From NCBI GenBank assembly GCA_030015575.1, contig JASDDO010000001.1:516517772-516581771 (forward strand): 64,000 nucleotides of DNA. Reading direction: 5' to 3'. The notes beneath the pieces were generated by a model that saw nothing but the letters and a program-made list of their open reading frames with translations, had not been told where the DNA came from and did no database searches. Each line of letters begins with the position of its first letter. Position 1 is the stretch's first letter. This DNA comes from Agapanthus africanus (taxonomy: Eukaryota > Streptophyta > Magnoliopsida > Asparagales > Amaryllidaceae). A program made the position numbers and the translations under genes. Below, piece by piece: positions 21,741 through 32,374 of the stretch.

Positions 21741-22440
21741 AAGTCGAGAAAGACCCACTAGACTTGGCTCAGAGGAAGAAGCCTCATCACCAGACTCTAC
21801 TGTTTACCTCCGAAAACAGAGACAAACTGGGATAAATCGTCTTGCCTGAATTTGAGGGCAAATGCTATTTGGACATATCCATCCACCTCTCCGAAGATAC
21901 CAAGTTGGTATATGGCACCGTATATCGGAGGTTTGGATAGATGTGACCGTTATAGCAGACTTTATCATATTCCCCCTCTTTTATGATGGGTTTTTGATTG
22001 TGGGGACGTTCTTCCCTGCAGGCGCAAGCCCCTGCAGTTAATTACGTTATTGCATTGCGATAACCACTTTCTCATTATCCAGCAGTTCACTTCGTGTCGT
22101 GTGTTATTTTGTTTGTTAAGGTTGCCCGTGGATTGTATATGGAGACTAGTTTTCATCGTCGCCCGTAGAGCGCGGATAAGTCCAAATCCGTATATTTTAG
22201 ATTTGGGTTTTGAACTTAGCTTATATGTTCACTTAGTTCAAAAATATTTTTTTTTGTTTAAGGACCGTTGATCTAGTTTAAGATTAAGATCGGCTTAAAC
22301 ATATGAGCGTTTGGGCTTAATTTATTTTTAACTAAGGATACGTTAGCCCTATTTGAGACTAAGATCAACTTACCAACATTTTAAGGATCATTTTTTATTT
22401 AAGATCCAACAACAGAGCATTTGGGCTCAGATGCAAGAAA
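21741..22440 (-). other. Tat-like leader and LTR tail, inverted
   Basis: No gene. Inverted match of 10310-10902, including GAATTTGAGGGCAAATGC near 21848, the CTCCGAAGATACCAAGTTGGTAT stretch near 21890, GCAGGCGCAAGCCCCTGC near 22018 and GTTTAAGGACCGTTGATC near 22256. A second copy lies at 23900-24360. Confidence 0.55.
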
Positions 22441-23870
22441 CTTTCTGGGGGACTTAGCCAATTTGGGCTTGGTCTACTCAGTCTTTTCTTCTTTCTTTTT
22501 TTTATTCAAAAGTGCTAAGCACTTATTTGGGTTCTTTTTGCTCAGCCCTTTTTTATGCAGGAGTGCTAAACACTTGCTTGGAGCTCTGGCGCTCACATGT
22601 ATATCATGTGAAGCACTCAGTCATTTTGACTGAATATATATATATATAGTGCTAATCACTTTTGTATAGCGCTCACGTGAGGAGTACGTGCGACGCTGTC
22701 TCGTTTATTTTGTTGGGAGCCCATGTGTGTTTCACGTGAGGCGTTGGGCACTGCCCAATCAGTGTTAAGCACTCAGCCATTTTGGCTGCATATGAAGTGC
22801 TAAGCACTTTTACTCAGTGCTCACGTGTATTTCACATGAGGCGTTGGCCTTCTATTTTGGGCGCCACTTGTATTTCACGTAAGGCACTGGCCTTCTGTTG
22901 AGGGCTCCCATGTGGAAAGCACGTGAGATGCTAATTCCTTTGTTTTGGGAATCTTTTGGGTGCTCGCGTGTTTTTCACGTGAGACGCTGGGTTCTTTTTC
23001 TTTTTAGATATTGAATCTCTGTTAATGGCATTTTGACCATTAATGATCACCAAGATCTTTGTTTTGAAGATCTGAGATCGAGTTTATTTAAGAAACTAAA
23101 CATAAGTTCTTTTTCTTTCTCTTTCTTTTTAACCTAGTTCTTTTCCCCTAGATTTTGAGTTTGAAGAACAGAATCTTCCTGATGAGAATTAAATTCTCAA
23201 CTTATGGGAAGATTTGCTTTGCAAATCTTAGATTATAGGAAGAACTAAGTTCTTTTTATGAAAAGTTGAACCCTTATTTTCTTTATACTAAGCAAAAGAG
23301 ATATATTTATCTCTATTTTTTTTCTTTACCTAGGGTTCGAAAGAAACAAGTAGATTTTCTTTGAAAGAGAATTGAACTCTCAGTTACAGCTTCTATCTTT
23401 TTGTTTGCATAAGCTTGTGGAGGGTTCTCTCTTTATAACCGTCTGTATGAGGCTTGAAGTCTCGGATCTTTTATATAGGCAAGGCAAATTGTTGATCGGT
23501 TTCAAGAAAATCTCTCATTTGAGAGATTCCAATTGATTTAATTGGTCTCAAAAATTATTTGAGGAATTTTATCCACCGTTGGATTTTTGATCCAATGATT
23601 TCTGTTTCAAAAAATATATATTCTTGTTTTTAACCAGATTAGGGAAATATTTTCCCATGTACAGAATTTAATTCTGTCATACATTGATTTTTTAATCACC
23701 ATTGGATTTTTAATCCAAGGGCTTTTTATTTAACAGAGCACGTCTTTCTTTGTTTAGAAAGATATAAGAAAATATTTTTCATTTCATTGGATCTTTGATC
23801 CAACCGAGGGTATCTTTCTCACTTAAAAAGATTAAGGAGATATTTTCTCTTAATAGAATTGTTTTCCGCC
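22441..23870 (-). repeat. Second inverted Tat-like LTR module
   Basis: Contains an array of AGTGCTAAGCACTT palindromes and CACGTG/CACATG hairpins (22510-22990), a palindrome chain (22990-23400), the AAGCTTG leader, a minus-strand TATA box (23468-23478) and a further chain with TTT centres (23490-23860). In its own direction the upstream CACGTG array is missing, so the 5' edge is truncated near 23870. With 20265-21290 it may form the LTR pair of one deleted element around the ORF1 remnant. Confidence 0.65.
23468..23478 (-). promoter_or_regulatory. Predicted TATA box of second inverted Tat-like LTR
   Basis: CTATATAAAAG on the - strand at the same relative place as in the first inverted module. 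Confidence 0.55.
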
Positions 23871-24378
23871 GAAAGACCGGTCCGGAACGCAGAGGACGTC
23901 TGGCATGAATTTTGGGGCAGATGCTATTTGGTTTTATCCGTCCACCTCTCCGAAAATACCAATTTGATTTATGAGACCATATATCGGAGGTTTGGACGGA
24001 TGCGGCCGTTGTAGCAGACTTCGTCAGATTCCCCCTCGTTTTTATGAGGGGTTTTTGATTATGGGGATGCTCTTCCCTACATACGCAAGCCCCTGCAGTT
24101 AATTACGTTAGCGTATTGCGATAACCACTTTCTCCTGCTCCGGCAGTTCACTTCATGTTGTATGTATGTTTTGTTTTTTTTGGTTGCCCGTAGATTATAT
24201 ACGGAAACTAATTTATGTTATCGCCCGTAGGGCGCGATTTAGTCCAAATCCGTTTATTTGAGATTTGGGTTTATTTTATTTAAGGACCATTAATCTAATT
24301 TGAGATTAAGATCGACTTAAATGTATATGAGCATTTGGGCTCGATTTGTTTTAGTTTAAGAACGTCGCGGTCCATTAT
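23871..24378 (-). other. Second copy of Tat-like leader block
   Basis: No gene. Resembles 21830-22310 in the same orientation (CGGAGGTTTGGACGGATG, CCCCTGCAGTTAATTACG, the ATTTGGGTTT stretch). It runs into a tandem repeat interrupted by Athila-1. Confidence 0.55.
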
Positions 24379-24412
24379 CGCCATATTTGGGGCAAATATT
24401 AGTTTAGGGACA
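24379..24412. repeat. 48-bp tandem repeat, left part
   Basis: The unit contains GGCGAATATTAGTTTAGGGACATTTCGG-type sequence split by the Athila-1 insertion. The left remnant ends GGGACA at 24412; the array continues at 37018 with TTTCGGTCC after the duplicated GGACA. Confidence 0.75.
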
Positions 24413-25809
24413 TGATTGTTGGAGATTTTAGTGCGTATGCGCGTTTTGAATCACAGAATAAGAATTACCGCAATCAATAACGGTGTCGCTTGGTAGCTAG
24501 CCGGTTAAGTACGAGTCGGTCCACAGGGAAAACGTGTTCTTTTCTATTTATTTTAACGAGTCAATTCCTATTTGTGGTAGGTTTTGAATTTTTATAAAAA
24601 CTAAGATTGAATTTTATTTAGATTCAAACCTTGCTAGGGTTAGGATTAGGTTAATTTGGAAAGTTAATTCTACTCACTGCTTTCTTTGCCCTAATTAAGA
24701 ACATAGGTGTTAGGGTAATAATTAACAAAGGGGATTAGCACGACTGGAAAGAAACATAGTTTCTTCCTTTTGGTCCTTGTCCGTCCTTTCTTAATTCTTA
24801 GTCCTAACCTCTATCTAAATCAACCACGCCCGGTCTGACTAGGGAATCACCACTATCTCGTAGGATAGGGTGCCGTAGCGAGCGGTGGGTGATTGATGTA
24901 CATAGAGTCCTAATTTAATATATTATAAGGGAAAGAAAGGAGTGAGAGATTTCCATCTCTCAAACCTACTCAATCCTAACCCTAACAAGTGAGGAACTAC
25001 TCACTCATTAGGGAAATTGTGACAAAATTCATTTTTTATAATTTTCTGTTTAAGAAGCTAATTAACTTGCAAATAAATAAGGCAGGTAAAAAAATTGCAG
25101 AGAAATAAAATTGCAGATAAGAAGAACACAAAATAAAAAGAAAAGCAACTTACTTTATTGATACCTCTTGACGATTACAATGGAATGAAATTTTAGATTA
25201 GAATTAAAAAGAGGCATGCCCTTAAAGGGGCTGTAGGTTTTCCTATTTATAGATAGAAGAAACCCTAGGGTTTACATCGGATCCACATCTAGAATTACAA
25301 GACTATCCTGAGAAGCCTGGTCAACGCACCGACACCCACCGACAAGATGCACCGACATGTGCTCAGCACGGCCGCGGAACCACGGCCATAAGGAGGGTTC
25401 TCTGGCTCTTTTTCTCTGGGTTGCTTCATGTTGCTATTTGCTTCTGTTTTCTTTACTTGGTTTCTCAAAATATCTTCTATTTTCTCCAGATTTCCACAGT
25501 GCTGAATGTTGTGGACTTTTACCGTTAGCTTCGCGTTAAAGTCTTGAATCTTTGTGCTGCCCTTGTACTTTGTGTATTGAACTGTTTGTTGATCTTCGTT
25601 TGTTCCTCGAACTGGTAGGCGGCATCTTGCAGATTCATCTATTTGTTGGTCGTATTCTCACATTTGTAGCGTATTTTCACCATTTTCACTGTATTGTTTC
25701 GAGAACCTGTAACCTGCAACTATTTAGCGGATATGGATCAAAAGCACCTATTTATTTGCAATATGATTAAGAATGGGGAATATAATAATGCAAATTTTTG
25801 ATATGAACA
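24413..25809 (-). repeat. 3' LTR of Athila-1 (1397 bp)
   Basis: TGATTGTTGG...ATATGAACA. Minus-strand TATA CTATAAATAG at 25243-25252 and a GC-rich near-palindrome GGCCGCGGAACCACGGCC at 25370-25387. The small frames at 25357 and 25552 are not supported as genes. Confidence 0.95.
25243..25252 (-). promoter_or_regulatory. Predicted TATA box, Athila-1 3' LTR
   Basis: CTATAAATAG on the - strand, matched at 36450-36459 in the 5' LTR. Confidence 0.6.
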
Positions 25810-27221
25810 AATACCCCCAAACTTATCTTTTGCTCGTCCCGAGCAAAACCAATTTATTCTCGAAAAAACCTAACCTCGCTTTCGCAGGGAAACGCGATTG
25901 CACAGAGCTCGTGCAACAAGCTGTTAAACCTCTAGGTGTCCCTAGTAGGAGGAGTGTTGTCTCCTGAGGGTTTTCAGCGGATACTACCCACAAAATCTGA
26001 TCAATTTGGCATGTTAACTTTCATTCTTCAATTTGGTGTTCTAGCAAGAAATTCTATTATCTTCAACTTAGAAATTATCAACCCGTATTTTTCACACTCA
26101 CTTCTCATTTAACTTAAGATCGTATATGTTCTGCAAATTTACTAAGCTTTCAGCATCTTTTGAATTTTCCTTCTAGGGTTTCATCTCAACTTAGAAATTT
26201 TTATCATCTCTATTGGAGATATAAGTCCTATTTTTCATTTCTATCTCTCATCCAAACCCAATCATATACCCCTACGTGCGTGTATGTATCACCCCTACAC
26301 TTGGAAATTCAATTCAAACTATCAAACTCTTGTCCATTGTCCAAAGTACTTTTAGTTGGTGAATTTAGATGAACTTGCTCACACATCCTTCATGCGACCG
26401 TTAATACTTCTTGAGGTACTAACGACCGATTACAAAATGTGTTTGCACATAAGGCGTAATTCCTCGTCTTGTAATACCTAAGGCTTTAGCAGTGACTCCC
26501 AAACCAGTTGGTTTAAAGCACTAGGTGATAAAGCACCCTCGCTATATATTTTTATTTTACGCAGCCTTAAGTAATTACAAAACCAGTGTTCATTTTTTTA
26601 TCTCTCTCTATTCACACTTATACTATTATTCAATTTTTATGCTAAAGATTTTAGACAAGAGCATTTCAAGGTATCCTCTACTATTCCAAGTTTCAAGGTG
26701 CGTGTTTGTGCAAATTGTAGGGTATATACTTTCAGAATTTAGACTAAAGGTTCGGAATTATTTTTCAGACTTACACTTCAAATAAAAATTTCAATACTTT
26801 TCCCTTATTTTGACTTAGCCCAAGAACTGAACTCAAAATTTGCATATTTCTAAATAAACTACAAGGACATATATTTTCTACCGTTAAACTTTAAGAAAAG
26901 TTATTTTTAGGGTTTTTAACTTACTAAGTTTAGGATCTAGTTTTTCCTAGCTAGTTAACCGTCTTGTCAAACTTAAGTCAAATATGGCCAAAATTGAATT
27001 TTTCAATTTTTATAATTTTTATAATTTTCAATTTTTATTTGATTTTATCTTTTTATATTTTTTTTATTTTTCATTTTTTAATTTTTATACTTTTTATAAA
27101 GATGCAATGCGGAAATAAACATGCAAAAGAAAAAAATATATATACAAAAATTAAAATATGCAATGCAATGATAACTATTTACAAACCACCTCCTCCCCCA
27201 AACTTACCAAAAGCAGTGCCC
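25810..27221 (-). other. Athila-1 non-coding 3' region
   Basis: No gene supported. A polypurine tract (AAGTTTGGGGG on the - strand, 25814-25824) adjoins the LTR and the same motif recurs at 27195-27205. Blocks shared with Athila-2 include GTGCAACAAGCTGTTAAACC near 25910 and CCAAACCAGTTGG near 26498. 26990-27110 is extremely T-rich, low-complexity sequence. Confidence 0.75.
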
Positions 27222-28072
27222 TCACTGCTCAGGCCCTCGCCGTCCCCTTGAGCATGAACGGGAACGCTCCTCTCGCGCTAGCAGCGTAAATACGCCATGT
27301 TCAATCTCAGTTACCCGGTGATCCAAGTTGGTCACCATCCCCACCAAAGTATCAATCCCCCTAATGGCTCTTCTAAGAAGACATGCATGTTCTATGGGGG
27401 TAAGCTCTTCCCCGCTCGCGGTCGAGCTGGAGCTGGGTGTTCTGGCTGGCACATGTTCTGCCGGTTCAGTTCGTGACCAAACATCAGTTAGGCGGGTATA
27501 GGACGTAGATACACCCTCAATAAGAGGCCTAATGGGTATACCTCCATGCATATAAAACTCAAATTCCTCCACAGAGAGGAAATAGCGATACAGTTGTGTC
27601 ACTAACATAGGGCATGGGTAATTTGCGGCCCTTTTGCCAGCACCAATTGAATAAAGCAAAACCGTGCACATATCAAATCTAGGGTTCTTAGTCATTAGGG
27701 TGTGCACGATATGAAGAGACGGAGTGAAAAATGCGCTATTATGTGAACTACCAAAAATGTTGTTTTGCGCCCACCGGCACACGGTTAAAACATTGGCGAA
27801 AAGGGTCCTAGTCTGTATTCCCTTCCTAGGTTCCCTCGAGCAGTCATTACTTCAAATTAAAGCGGTTAGTCGTGAACAAGTAATCTGGGAATTAAGGTGA
27901 CTTCATTGATGAAGCCCCTGTCAATGATAATTTCCCTATCGCCCCACAGTAATTTTATAAACCCGTATTGTACTAAGCACCCTTCCTCCATGCACTCGTA
28001 AAAACGAGTGACTAGATCTGGAAGAGCGTAAGCATTGGGATGATTATAAATCAAAAAGTTCCACCCCTCCAT
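27222..28072 (-). pseudogene. Athila env-like/third ORF, frameshifted
   Basis: Two minus-strand frames fit one protein: 28072-27866 (68 codons, MEGWNFLIYNHPNAYALPDL, DRGFINEVTLIPRLL) and 27782-27222 (187 codons, RWAQNNIFGSSHNSAFFTPSLHI, LLYSIGAGKRAANYP, ending in an Arg-rich tail SRSCSRGRRG). They are in different frames, so at least one indel lies between 27866 and 27782. Athila elements usually carry an extra ORF here, often called env-like. I see no convincing signal peptide or membrane helix in what remains. Function unknown. Ser/Thr/Ala-rich and coiled-coil-like segments precede the tail. Confidence 0.7.
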
Positions 28073-28643
28073 ATGATTTCATCAGCAAAATAACTCCCGT
28101 ATATTGTGTGTGAAAATATTTGTGAAAAGTCACGTTCTAATTGCATGTTCAGTGCCATTACAGAAAGTTCACAGATCTAAAAAAAATTTAACAGAGAGGA
28201 CAAAGAGATGCAAACCTCCTCTGAAAGATTCAGAGGGTGACGAGTCTAAGGAGCGGCGGAAGCGCGGTGGGAAGCAAGTTGGGCGGCGGTTCCGCGGCGG
28301 CTGGGGGCGATCTCCTTGCTCTGGTTGCTGCGGCGGCTAGGGTTTTGAAATAGGAAAATTTTAGGGTTTGTAAAAACAGAGAGGGGTCGGGGTTTATTTA
28401 TAAGGGGGTGTGTTGGTTATTTGTAAAAAGCCCCTCTTAAAAAGAGGAAATTATTTGCAAATAAAATTTTTATTTTTATTTTATTAAAACTGAAAATTTA
28501 CAAAAATACCCAAAAAAAATTTTATTTTCAAATTTTATTTTTTTATTTTGTTTTTATATAATTACAAATGATACATACCCCCAAACTTGTTTGAAACAGT
28601 GTTTTGGCTAGATACTCGAAATTTAAGGGTAAATGGAGGAAGA
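28073..28643 (-). other. Spacer between Athila-1 pol and env-like ORF
   Basis: No gene. Holds another AAGTTTGGGGG purine tract (minus strand, 28578-28588), an AT-rich run (28430-28560) and a GC-rich patch GCGGCGGTTCCGCGGCGG (28283-28300). A + strand frame at 28104-28340 is not supported. Confidence 0.7.
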
Positions 28644-31613
28644 TCAGTCAATATAACTCGGCTCCTGCAAAAACAGGAGCTCCTCCGAAAGGTCCGCAGT
28701 GAGGAACGGTTTAAGTCGATGTCCGCTCACTTTAAACAGTGAACCGTCCTCCGGGTTTTCTACATCGACCGCACAGTGCGGATATACGGTGCGTATCAAA
28801 AATGGCCCTTTCCATCGAGATTGGAGCTTTCCGGGATGGAAATGTAATCGCGTGTCGTAAAGTAAAACCTGTTGACCAGGTTTGAAAGTCTTGCGCATAA
28901 GGTGTTTATCGTGAAACACCTTCGTTCTGTTTTTAACTACTACGGCATTCTCGGCATTCTCGTAGGGTTCCTCCCGCAACTCGCTCAATTCATTCAATTG
29001 CAGATTTCTATTGCTGCCCGCATCTCCCAAAGATAGGTTCAACTCTTTTATTGCCCAAAATACCCTATGCTCTATTTCAACTGGAAGGTGGCAAGCCTTT
29101 CCATAAACAAGCCTATATGGAGACATGCCAAGATCGGTCTTATAGGCAGTACGGAATGCCCAAAGGGCATCAATCAATTTTGATGACCAATCTTTACGGT
29201 TTTTGGAAACCGTTTTCTCCAGTATCTTTTTAATATGCCGATTCGAAATCTCGGCTTGCCCACAAGTTTGGGGATGATAGGGCGTTGACAGCTTGTGAGT
29301 AATGGAGTATTTCCGCATTAAGGACTCGAAAGTCCTATTACAAAAGTGAGATCCATTATCACTGATAATCGCGCGAGGATGCCCAAACCGAGAAAAGATG
29401 TTTTCTTTTAGAAATATAACGACAACCTTGTTGTCATTAGTTCGGCTGGGCACAGCCTCGACCCATTTTGAAACATAGTCAACAGCAAGTAGAATATACA
29501 TGTTCCCAAAGGAATTGGGAAATGGTCCCATAAAGTCTATCCCCCAAACATCAAAAATTTCAACAACCAATATTGGTTGGAGCGGCATTTCATTTCTCCG
29601 AGATATCCGGCCCAAGTGTTGGCACCGAGAGCATGTCTTGCAGTATTCGTGTGCGTCTTTAAAAAGTCGTGGCCAGTAGAAGCCACACTGCAAGATCTTT
29701 TCTGCTGTCTTTTTAGGGCCAAAATGCCCGCCACACGCTTGATCGTGGCAAAAAGACAGTACTCTCTTAAACTCGTTGTCGGGGACACATCGACGAATGA
29801 TCTGGTCGGAACAGTATTTGAAGAGATACAGTTCATCCCAGTAAAAATGTTTTACTTGGGACATGAATCGGACTTTGTCCTGTTTCGACCATTCGTTTGG
29901 TATAAGTCCGGTGGCCAAATAATTTACAATATCTGCGAACCAAGGTTTGCAAGACACGGTTAAGAGCTGCTCATCGGGGAAAACGTCGGTTATTGGAATT
30001 TGAAGCGTTGGCGAAGAAGGGAGACATGAAAGGTGGCCGGCGACTACGTTTTCGCATCCTTTCTTATCTCTGATGACAAGATCGAACTCTTGTAGTAGGA
30101 GGATCCAACGTATAAGCCAAGATTTAGCATCCTTCTTCGCAAAAAGATGGCGAAGAGCTGAGTGGTCAGTATAAACGATGACTGGAGAGCCGATTAAATA
30201 GGGCCTGAATTTTTCTAGTGCAAACACAACAGCTAAGAACTCTTTTTCAGTTGTTATGTAATTTAATTGGGCCTCGTTTAAGGTTCGACTAGCGTAATAA
30301 ATTACATGTGACATCTTATTGATGTGCTGTCCAAGGACAGCACCAATGGCAAAATCTGATGCATCGCACATAATTTCAAATCGATGCGTCCAGTCAGGAG
30401 ATGAAAGAATGGGAGCGGAAGTAAACGAGTTTTTCAAAGACTCGAACGCCTTCATACAACTTGAGTCGAAATCAAAAGTAGTGTCCTTAGCCAACAAAAG
30501 GGTCAAGGGTCTAGCAATCTTGCTAAAATCCTTGATGAACCGTCTATAGAAACCGGCATGGCCAAGAAAGGATCGAATGTCTTTGACGCACTTGGGAGGA
30601 GGAAGATTGGAAATAACTTCAATTTTGGCCTTATCTACCTCGATGCCATTTTGCGAGATGATATGTCCTAAGACAATACCTTCTCGCACCATAAAGTGGC
30701 ATTTCTCCCAATTTAGAGTAAGATTCTTATCCTTACAACGGGTAAGGACAGCATCTAAATGTAGCAAACACTCATCAAAGGAGTCGCCGAAAATGGAGAA
30801 ATCATCTATGAAAATCTCCAAGAATTTTTCAACCATGTCTGAAAAGATTCCCATCATACACCGTTGAAAAGTAGCGGGTGCTTTGCACAACCCAAAGGGC
30901 ATGCGACGGTAAGCAAATGTACCGAACGGACAAGTGAAAGTGGTCTTGTCTTGATCCTTTTCGGCGATGGGAAATTGATTATAGCCGGAATAGCCATCCA
31001 GAAAGCAATAAAATTCATGCCCAGCCAATCGTTCTAGCATTTGGTCAATAAAAGGTAACGAAAAGTGGTCTTTTCGTGTCGCGGCGTTGAGTTTTCTGTA
31101 ATCAATGCATATTCGCCACTCAGTTTGGGTGCGAGTAGGTATTAACTCATTCGCCTCATTAGTTATGAACGTTATGCCCAATTTCTTTGGAACAACATGA
31201 ATGGGGCCAACCCACTGGCTATCAGAGATAGGGTAAATGATACCACTATCAAGACATTTTACAATCTTCTTTTTAACAGCCTCCTTCATGATTGGGTTGA
31301 GGTGTCTTTGTGGATCCCTTGCTGGCTTGGCATCATCCATCATATGAATATGATGTTCAACAATGAGGGGACTAATCCCCTTGATGTCCGCCATAGACCA
31401 ACCAAAAGCTTGCCGATTGTTTTGTAAGACTATTAAAAGGGCTTTCTCTTGCTCGGTGGCTAGAGATGCCGATATGATAACATGAAAGGTCTCATTCTCA
31501 CCTAAGTAAGCATATTTAAGGTGAGACGGCAATAGCTTGAGTTCGAGTTTTGGAGGCGAAACAATTGAAGGTAAAATTGGTGAAACTGTCTCAAACTCAA
31601 AGGATTCCAACAA
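28644..31613 (-). pseudogene. Athila-1 pol: RT, RNase H, integrase (989 codons open)
   Basis: One long open frame. [12 protein letters not shown] near residues 167-176, [10 protein letters not shown] near 204, [12 protein letters not shown] near 238, and intact catalytic FIDD near 268-271. RNase H: CDASD near 416, TEKEF near 455, YTDHSAL near 481. The usual last motif VADHLSR reads VAGHLSC near 524-530, so the final catalytic Asp is Gly. Integrase: zinc finger CHDQACGGH...CKTCSRC (about 622-664), core Asp in GIDFMG (about 692), Asp in ISDNGS (about 752) and Glu in GQAEIS (about 788). A C-terminal [11 protein letters not shown] block follows. The frame is separated from protease by a frameshift around 31640, so gag-pro-pol is not continuous. 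Lineage Athila is well supported by motifs and by the whole-element plan. Confidence 0.93.
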
Positions 31614-32374
31614 AGGTTCATAGCGAGTGTAGGCAATCGAGTCGGATGTTCAGTTAACTCATCCGAAAAGTCAAAGGTTTCAAACTCGGGTGGTGATTCT
31701 TCAAAATCGTTCGAAAAAGTGAAACACTCGTAATCGTTATCGGGTGTGAAAGCTACGGCAGAATCAAGGAGGAACGCACTAGTGGCGTCAAAATTGTTGT
31801 GATCGAACAGAAATTTTTCGAGCTCACAGTCCTCCTGAGTGATCTCTTGGATCAAGCAAACATCAAGTATATTAGCATTAGGCTCGGAAGGTTGATTCCC
31901 TAACTTAAAAATGTTGAGTTCAATTGTCATATTTCCAAAAGATATGTTCATTGAACCATTTCGACAATTGATCGCTGCATTAGAAGTTGTAAGAAATGGT
32001 CGACCGAGTATCACCGGAATTTGACTCCGGGGGTTAGCTACAGGCTGTGTGTCCATGACAATGAAATCAACGGGGAAAATGAAGTCCCCTACTTTAATCA
32101 ACAAATCCTCTAACTCACCCCTAGGATAGGTGATAGATCGGTCGGCCATTTGGAGAGTACAATGTGTGGGTTTCAACTCTCCAACGCTCAATTGCTCATA
32201 TACTGAATAGAGAAGCAGGTTAACACTGGCACCAAGATCTAATAGTGCGTGATTAATGTTCTTATCCCCAATAGTTATTGAAATTGTAGGACAGCCAGGG
32301 TCCTTTTGCTTTTGAGGTAACGGTTGGGTAAGAGCATCACTCACTGCATTAGCCAAGAAAACTTTTTTGGGTAT
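31502..32374 (-). pseudogene. Athila-1 protease and linker
   Basis: In the same frame as gag but after a TAG at 32375-32377. It begins IPKKVFLANAVSDAL and contains the retropepsin active-site region ALLDLGASVNLLLYSVYEQL, then MADRSITYPRGELEDLLIKV, FIVMDTQPVANPRSQIPVIL and GRPFLTTSNAAINC. The acidic linker runs to a premature stop at 31502 because of a frameshift just before the pol frame. Cleaves the gag-pol precursor in the intact family. Athila-2 reads through without a stop at the TAG position (CAA codon), so the TAG is probably a lesion rather than programmed readthrough. Confidence 0.9.

Noticed and set aside
27222..28072. Functional envelope protein
   Set aside because: The frame is broken, and no signal peptide or membrane helix is evident; only the positional label env-like is justified.
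29577..29963. 128-codon + strand frame
   Set aside because: It is a shadow of the Athila-1 integrase/RNase H coding strand.
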